Shown here: piece after piece, positions 40,101-49,100 of the stretch
Position numbering within the stretch: the first letter of the stretch is position 1
Layout of the letters: each line of letters begins with the position of its first letter
DNA from: Amoebophrya sp. A120
Taxonomy: Eukaryota; Sar; Dinophyceae; Syndiniales; Amoebophryaceae
Direction of reading: 5' to 3'
Assembly: GCA_905178155.1 (NCBI GenBank)
Contig: CAJINV010000018.1
Location: forward strand, 724,609 to 788,608
Length of the DNA: 64,000 bases
Made by a program: the position numbers and the translations under genes
The notes under the pieces: model-generated
What the model was told of the DNA's origin: nothing
Database searches by the model: none
The model's input: the letters and a program-made list of their open reading frames with translations, nothing else

Positions 40101-43100
40101 GTTCTTCACCGGATTTGTTTTCATTTTCATCGCCGCTATCTTTATTTTTCTGCTTGTTCTTTATCCCGAGTATAATCGGTTTGAACTGGTCGTTGCTCAG
40201 GTCTTGAATGCAGAAATTCCCAAACTTTGCGTCGAAGACCGTCCGCTCCTCGTACAAATTCAGGTCGAACGAGGAATTTTCGCAACTCGCGTCTATCAAA
40301 GTCAAAAAAGCCCCCACCCCACATCGGAAATGGAAGATGCGCGAGCTTGTGACTCTGTATTTGAGTACACAAGTCGACTCGTATTGCTAGAAGGCCAAGA
40401 GACGAAGCTGCGGCCTAAATTGCAGGTAATCTGTCATGCTGTTTCCCACTTCCAGCTGCCTTCTGTAATCCTGGAGCTGCAAGGCTTTCCCACGCTAGAC
40501 AGCACTACAGTCCGCATCTTTTGCCTTCTAGCATGACAAAGCTGATTTGTGACCACAAATCTGCATCACAGATTTCCGTGTTGATATTGGAAGGGGGCAT
40601 TTTTCATTGTAATAGCGTCCGCAAAGTAGTGGCAGATGTTCACCCCGGACGGGGAGGAGGAGGATTTGATCGTCTCCAGCCACCTCAATTGCAACGCTTT
40701 ACAGCGAAACTGGATCTTGTACTTGAAGGGCCACGCGGCGTTGCCCACGGTGGCGGTAGAGTTTACCGTGCTGGCTTTGGATAGCATCGCGGTCTTATTG
40801 AACAATGTCGAGGCGGATGTCGCGTGGACATTCTGCGGACTCTGCAGTGGAACGGAGGTTGTTCTACAATTCTTGTGTGCCCCGCCGGACGCAGCGACTC
40901 CTACACCGGGATAAATTGGGCTGGGCGTGTTAAAACTTTGCATTTTCAGCGGCTGCGGAACCTGCAGGGTCGTGCTAGCTGTCCCCGGCGCAGCTCGTCC
41001 CCCGGACGAGAAAACATTATTTCCTGGGCCAGTACAACTACCTGGCATAGATTTGATATTCGTATTCTGCTGGCGCGCCGCCGACCCGGAATGCGCGCTT
41101 CCCCAATCGCTCGATTGATGCCGCCCTGCATTTGGCTCCGGGGTTGTCAGCATCGCGGCTCCGGTGGTTCCGACGATATTTTTGCCCGGATTTGGGCTCG
41201 GCACGGCCGTCGAAGTGGCAGAACCGGGTGGTCCTGCACCACAGTATGGAAGAGTCAGGTTTGAAATCGACACAGTTGAAATAATTCGTGATGCACAAAA
41301 TGGATGCCAGTTGTAACCCAGCTTCCAAGTGGCGCATGACAAATTTGGGTAGAGTGAACCGATGAAATCCAATTTGTCATGCTAGTTGGGTAAGGAAGAC
41401 GCCTTTTGTGTTTGTCATGCTACTGCAGCAGCTCAGTCGCTACCCCTCGACAGGCTTACAATCTGCCTCACTTGCCTACTCTGCAAGACAGGCACTCTGT
41501 GAGCTGCATTTTATGCATGACAAATCACTTCAACTTTGTCGATTTCAATCCTGACACTGCCATACACCTGCGTTCTGCAGTATCGTCTCCTGCTCCTCCT
41601 CTTTCTGCCGGAGGATATGGCGTTCTCAAATGTTACATTCTCAACTGTTACATGATTTGTCATGCAAAAACACTATCGCTCTGCACACGATCAAGCCTTC
41701 TCCGCATGACAACTTCTCGACGCGCTAGATACCATTATAATCTGCTCCAAACGTGTAATGCAAAAGGGCCAATCTTTTCCCTTTCACTTTTGCCATTCTT
41801 GCATGACAAATTTCATGTAACAGTTGAGAATGTAACGTTTGAGAACGCCATAGAGGAGCTCCAATCTCTCGAAAATCGGTTCCACCGGCGGGATGTCTTT
41901 TAAAAAGCACAGAAAATAAGTCACGATCAGCGGTTCGAAATTTAGTTTCAGAGATTTCAAATCGATATCCACCTTCCACATGGCTCCGTGGCAAAATTCG
42001 TACATTTGCTCCAGTTTCGGCGCCCGTATGGGACTCTCAACTGTTACATTCTCAACTGTTACATGAATTTGTAATGCAAGAACAGCGAAAGTGAAAGGCA
42101 GGATCTTCCAAATTTTGCATTACAGATTTGACACAGACTCAGATGCTGTTTAGCCCTTCGAGAATTTGTCATGCTCAGCCGCTTGACCGTGTGGCTGTTT
42201 ATGGTATTTTTGCATGACAAATTCATGTAACAGTTGAAAATGTAACGTTTGAGAACGCCATAGCCCGCTCGTGCACCGTGTTGATGCCAATACGGAGGAA
42301 GTTCTGCTCCTCATCTTCCGGCTCAACACGCAGGAGATCCACTTTCTTGTTTGTAGTTCCAAGATTATCTGTGACCACAATCTCTCGATCTTGGATATGG
42401 CGTTCTCAAACGTTACATTCTCAATTGTTACATGGGTTTGTCATGCAAAATCAACATCAACATCCACAGTTTGAAGCGACTTCGCATGACAAATTCCCGG
42501 AGGGCTAAACAGCATTTAAATCTGTGCGTAATTTGTAATGCTAGAGCCGCAATTGTCCCCCTTTGAATTTTGCTATTCTTGCATTACAAATTCATGTAAC
42601 AGTTGAGAATGTAACAATTGAGAGTCCCATATTGGACCTCTAGCGCGTTTGGCCGTGTAATCGCCGCCTTTTCTAGCCCAACGTCGTATCAACTGTAATA
42701 AAAATGTCTGGGTCTGGAAACTTGTGATGCTGGGTGGCGTATCATGATGAGGCCACAGCTGCTGGCTCAGCGTGACAAGTTTCTGAGCTCCTAGGTCTTG
42801 CCTATTCTGCATGACAAGCTGCGCTTCTGCATCACAGAAAAGCGGAGCTCTTGGGTAACGTGCATGACAGATTTAAGAGTCTTCATGCCAGACAAGCATG
42901 ACAAACATGAATTCTTCCAGACCCAGACATTTTTACAGTTGATACGTCGATGGAAGTGACCACCGGGCGAGATTTGATCTTCAGCTGGGTCCGCCGCGTC
43001 GTCAGCTCCAGGTAGTCTTCTACAGTCGGCGGCACAATCGTCCCACCTTCGAAGCCGGGGGCCATCGAGCCTGCAATTGCGCTGGACGAAGGACCCGCCC

Positions 43101-46100
43101 CGGAGCTATTTTCCATCGAGTTGCTGGCCACAGTAGAAGATGAAAAACCAGCTCTATCTTCGTGCCGCTCCACAACGGGACTGAGAATGTCTCTTCCCGG
43201 CGTCAGCGCGTCGAATAACTGCAAGCACAACTCCCGGACAGCAACATCGAGGAGGAATGATTCTCGTGTGAACAGATTGTCCAGGACGTATTTGTCGTCT
43301 TGCGTCATGGAAATGGGCACAATCGCCCCGTGCGCCGCCCCGGTTTTCTGGTACGCGCCAAAGGTCGTGAACGCCAAGCGTAGTGATTCGATGACCGTGT
43401 CATAGCACTGCCGATCCAGCATCAGCTCCAGTTTCGGCAAATCGCCAGAAATGTGGGTTAGCGTCTGCCTATTCACCTCATTTGGCGGGACGATGTCGAG
43501 CAGGCAGAGGTCGAGGTTCAACCCTAGGGAAAAATCGCGGATCACCTGTTTGATAGTGGAATTCTTTTTCTTGATATTACCCTGCTCTGACATGGAGGTT
43601 ACATTATGTCGCATCCGGAGGAATTCCGGGATCTGCGAGCCTGATTGCAGGCAAGCCGCGCGGACGTTTTGAAGCGTCAGCGCATATCTCTCTGCGGAGA
43701 GGAGCACGTCATTGAAGTCTTTCAGCATCGCAATCGACCGGCGCTCGGCCTTGGAGAAAGAGGAAGACGCTGCATTTATTTTTCCACTTCTCGGCGAGGG
43801 GGCAGCTGCGCCTTCTCCTCCTGCGCTCGGCGATGAAGCAGCTGAGGCGGTGGGATGATCGGGCTTATTTTTCGCATCATGATCTTGTTCTGCTTTATTT
43901 GCCATATGTCCTGCAAGAACTTCGGTTTCAGCTTTCTCCAGCACTTCCGACGCATCCTGCACCAATTTTGTGATGCTCCCAACAGACCGCACTTGCAGGT
44001 AGCCCAAGTGTAAAGCCAGCGCGGGGGCGTCCGCGCGGTAGAAGAACCGGGTGGGTAAGACCAACGTCGGGGCATCGATTTGCACCACGAGTTCCACCGC
44101 GGATTCCGCAACCCGCCGAATCCGCGAGCGCCACCCGGGTCGTGGCTCTTGTTGGGCGGGGGAACCTGTCGTGGTTCCAGTTGCGGCATTTTGCGCTTGT
44201 GTTGGTCCTCCTTCTTGCCGATGTTGGTCTCCAGGCGCGCTTGCACTTCCTCCAACATTAGGACCACTTTGAAGACCACCTCCATTTGTAGTAGAAGTCC
44301 CTTGCTGGTGGGCCACTACCTCACCGCCCGCGTAGTCGAAGGGGTCATCCACGTCTTCAGCTTCTACTCCAGATGGCTCTTCGTCGTTCGCAGAAGCCGA
44401 CGCTCCACCCGTGGTTCCAGCCACACTGCTCGCTGGCGCTCGGAAAAAATCGCCGATCTGCATCAAGTATCAAATGTAAAAATGTCTGGGTCTGGAAGAA
44501 TGCAACTTGTCGTGCTGATCTTGGATTCTAAAAAAATTTGTATTGCATGAGCAGCAAAGAGAGAGTCCAAGTTTTGCTACACGAAAAGAGCATTTGTCAT
44601 GCGGTATAGGCATCAGAGAGCCCTCACAAAATCTGTGATGCTAGGGCATGCATCACAGACATCAGGAGTCATGCAGAATGTGCAGGACAAACCTGGCAAT
44701 CTTCCAGATCCAGACATTTTTACATTTGATATCAAGATCCGGCGCTGGTAATCGATCACCAAGTTCTCACCCTCGATTTCTACCCGGGGAAGCGCCCCCT
44801 CTTGGGACGACGAGGACCCTAAAGCTCGTCCATGTTGAAAAGTACTTTCCGAGCTTCTATCCTGTGCAAAAGTATCGTACTCGTACTAATCGCAGATATG
44901 CATGACATCTACCTGAAATTGAAATAGCATGACAAATTGAATTTTTTTTCTTGGGAAAACTTGTAATGCATTCTATACTAGTACGATACTTTTACTTTTG
45001 CAATGCATAGCTTCCAGCGTACGACAACCCGTTGGAAAGAAATTCGATTTTCAGGAGCGCGTTTATGGCGTTCTCAACTGTTACATCCTCAACTGTTACA
45101 TGGATTTGTCATGCAAGAACGGCAACAGTAAAAGAGGGGACCTAAAGCGTCTTGCATGACAGATTTGGCACGGATTCTCAGCCTGTTGGGCTCTTCGGGA
45201 ATTTGTCATGCGAAGCAGCTTCATCATCTCGACTCTGATTGCCATTTTGCATGAGAAATCATGTAACAGTTGAGAATGTAACATTTGAGAACGTCATAGC
45301 GTTTTCCAGCTGTTTCTTCAGCAACACCGGGCGCTCTTCTTCCGGGATGAAATTCACGCGCTGACTTATCCTGTGCAAAAGTATCGCACTCGTATTCTAA
45401 TCATGCATTACAAATCTTTTTCTTAAGGTAAATCCGCACTACAAATTTTAGCTCTTATTCTCATGCTGAGGAAATTTGTCATGCATTTATACGAGTACGA
45501 TACTTTTGCAACTCATATGACTGTTGTGATTCTGAAACAAGTCATCCTCATCCGCGGCAACCGACTCAGCTTCCTGAAAAGATTCCATATCCTCAGACTC
45601 GGTACCGTGGACCGATGACTGATCCTGGGTGGCGGATGATGCAGCTGCCTGACCGCCCGGAGGTGGGGGCGGTGGGGGAGGTGGTGGTGGCGGGCTTCCA
45701 CTACTTCCAGCCTTGCTAATTGTAGTACCAGCGCCCGCGGTCGCTGTAGCTGTAGTTCCACCATCGCCTCCTCTGCTGGAATTGCCGACAGAAGTCGTCT
45801 CCAGCGACGCGGCATAATTGTGGTCCGCCGACGTTGTAGAGGACAAGTGATCGGAAGTTGTACCGCTACCATGTCCTCCTCCTCCCTTGTGAGATGAAAC
45901 TACAAGATCGGTCGGTTTTCTCTGCCGCAAGCCCGAAAACGACGGCAAGATGGAGTCCCGTCGGGACCTAAAATTATAGTCCTCGTCATCGATTACGTTG
46001 AAGCTGTTTATAGAGTCGTAGTTCAACCTAATCGAGTCCGCCCTCTCCCCGTAGTCGCCACGGTAAATCAGATCCAGGGCCGGCGTCGGATTCAATGCGT

Positions 46101-49100
46101 CTTTCGACTCCCCGGCGACGTGAATCGTGCCCAGGTATCCAAGAAAAAAAGACTGTAGCCGTTCTTGGAGGATTAGCATGACAAATATCTCTCGCGTGAC
46201 AGCAAAAACCTGTCATGCGCAGATGGCACGTGAAAACGCCCTTGAATGGACTTTACAATGCAGGCACAGCATGACAGGCGCAATCACTTTGCATGTTGCT
46301 GCGCATCACAACTTTACACTAACAACGCTTCTTTCTTGGATACCAGCTCCACGATCACGACTGTGCCCAACTGGATGCCGCTCTCCTGCAAAATTTTCCG
46401 TGCGTTGATCCCCGCGCCCTTGGCCTTCCACTCGGCAATGCTGGTCTCGACTTTCGCGGCCTGTTCCGGGGTCAGCTGGGATTGCTGGAGGAGGTACTCA
46501 GTTTCATCCGCTTCGAAGACCGTGTTCGCGAAGGAAGGTTTTGACGATTTCATTTTCATCGACGGTAGTGGGCCTTGAATCTGCAGCAGGTGCTGTTTCA
46601 GTTTCGGGCTGGAGGTTGGGGAGAGGGCGGCCGCGCCGGCACTAGTAGTGAGAGATAAAGTTCCTGAACTATGATCTTTATCAGATTGTGCAAAAGAAAA
46701 AGTCTTCTTCATTTTCGCCTCCAGAAACCGTCTTGCTGCGCCCTCACTGGTACCGTTATTGCAGTACTGCACGCGCAAGTCTTCGACCTTCCCCGCGAAC
46801 CGATATGGCAAGGAAAAATCCCCCTTCCCCACATCGAGACGAAATCTCTGATGCTGGACTTGCGTACACAGATCAGCACTGTCTTGCAGTAGAGGACTGC
46901 GGGCCCATATCGCGCCAATGTAGAGAGGTTTTGGCCTAGGCACGTAGCACGAGGAACGCCTATGCTGTTGGACCAACAGCATTACAAACCGCCTGCATAA
47001 TGGGGCGGAGCCTATGCCATTGCTTTCTTGCAAGACAGACACGATTTGTGGTCACAAATCAGCATCACAAATTCTCTGCGGCGTGCCTTTTAGATATGGG
47101 GAGGGGAGAGTTTTCCTTACGATAACCGACTGCCGTTTTTCTGCAACAGATCCAGCTCCACGCCGAGTAACTCGATGTCTACTTCCACCTGATTGCGCCT
47201 TTGCAGCTCCGCCTCGGTCGGAGGCTGTGTGAGATTTTCTGTCAGTTCCTGTACGTTTTCGGTCAGCTGCTCCAACTCCAGCTCTGCTTGGTCCTTATTT
47301 TCAGCAGGGATGGTCGCCGCGCTGGAAGGAGGAGCTCCTGCAGCTCTAGTCGTGGAGGAGGCCTGAGTTCCTACACCTTCCTTGTCGCTCTGCTTTGGCG
47401 TACTACTACTATCACCTTCGTTTGGATTTGCGGTTGAAATAGAAGTTGGACCACCGTCTTCTCGTTTTGTTGCATTTGACGTTCCATCAGCATCTTTCTG
47501 CTCGTCTTCCGTCCCACCACCGCCCCCAAATCGGCCGAAAAACCGCGACTTCAGCCAGTTCTTCACGCCCTGGGTGCGGGAAACCGGTTGCGGCGTCGTT
47601 TTCGCCTTTTGTAAGAGGTACTCTTCCATCCATTGCTTCAGGGATTGAAAGTTCCAAACCTCAACTTCTAGCTGCTGCATCTGCTCCAGATCCGCCCCTT
47701 CCAGCTCCGGTTTATTGTCTCCGCCGCCGGCTTGGTTCAGCAAAACGTCGCGCTTCGCCTGTAGCGCGAAAAACAACGCTTTCTGCCCCTCTTCTACCTT
47801 TTGCATTTGCTGCGCGAACTTCATGGCGAAAGTGTAGTTTCTCTTTGGAACCGCCGAAGTCCTCCCAGCACCGCGCGACAGGCCTCGGATGTGCAAGGCA
47901 CAAAGCATCGCCCACTGCCACCGTGCCTTCGCCAGCTTCGACTTGTTCACGCGGGCCAGGGAAGCTGAAGCAGCTGCAGCGGCATTTGTACTTGATGTTT
48001 GTGTTTCGTCTGCATTTAATATTTTTTCCCCTCCAACATCATTATCGCTCAGCACTTTTTTCTCGAACGGCCTGACCATTACTTCGCGCAATGGTAGGAA
48101 CACCTGGACCTTCCGCAAGTACTCGGCTTCAAAGAGAAAATGCCGGCTGATCACGGAGGCGACTTCGCGGTAGTCTTTCAAGACCTGCTCATCCAGTTTC
48201 GCCGCGATGTGCTTCAGCCGCCCTTTCACGTAGTAGCTCGCGTCCGAAGTGTTGATCGAGTGTTCGAGCAGTAGAATAAACGAGATCGGCGTGAGCACGT
48301 GCTGCAACTTCTGTTGGTTGTTCGCAATTTCGCTATCCAGCTGCTCCATCTTCACGGACCGATTCTGAAACTTCTGCATCAGCAGTTCTCTAGGGGACAG
48401 TTTAGGAACTGAATTGGTTTGCTGACTCGCCCCCTCAGCTCCACGGCGGGGGCCAACATCCGATGTACTACTAGCTCCTGCGTCCACCTTGGCCTTGTCA
48501 GCTGCGGCCGCCGCGAGTGCTTTTTCCTGGGCCGCCTTCTGTTCTTTGTGCACTAGAACGAGTTCCTGTTGCAGCTTCAGCTTTTCCTCTTTCAACTTTT
48601 TCAACTTCGCAAACGCATCCGTTTCCTTCTTTGACCGCAGGCACAGCAGTTGAAACCCGTTCAACTCAGCCTTCTTGTGCACGTGCATCGCCTCGCCCTG
48701 GAGATTGCGCTGGATCCGGGTGGGTTGCAAAGTCCTAGGGTCCACGTTTTGCACCGCGATCGAGGAAAGCTGCAGGACGTAGGCAAATTGCTGCTGCTGT
48801 AGTTCATTTCCATTTGTGGGAGCACCACGTAGTGATGTGACCACAGCCGGAGCGGGTGTCGCTCCTGCAACAACAGTTGTACCAGTAGATCCAGTGGTTA
48901 TCGTACCGGCATGGGTTCCCCGTGGCGTAGTTGCGAGGCTGTTTGCGAGAGTTTGCCCCCGGTAGGTAAGCTCCACGTCCTCGAGTTTAAAGCGCAGATT
49001 ATCCTTTATCCGGTAGAACACCGAGGTGCTCCAAGAAGCTCCACCTTGCGACGCCGGGTTGGACTTCTGCTGCTGCTGTCCTCCGGTCGTCGTGCCACCG

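Noticed and set aside
41245-42944. Regularly spaced repeats that might suggest a CRISPR array
   Set aside because: Repeats are inverted pairs bounding 230-320 bp elements with distinct TSDs, separated by coding exons in a eukaryotic gene.
10500-44550. Recurring peptide ends such as MSGSGRMQLVML and FQTQTFLHLI in many frames
   Set aside because: They are translations of the family C terminal repeat (TGTCTGGGTCTGGAAG and its complement), not a protein motif.
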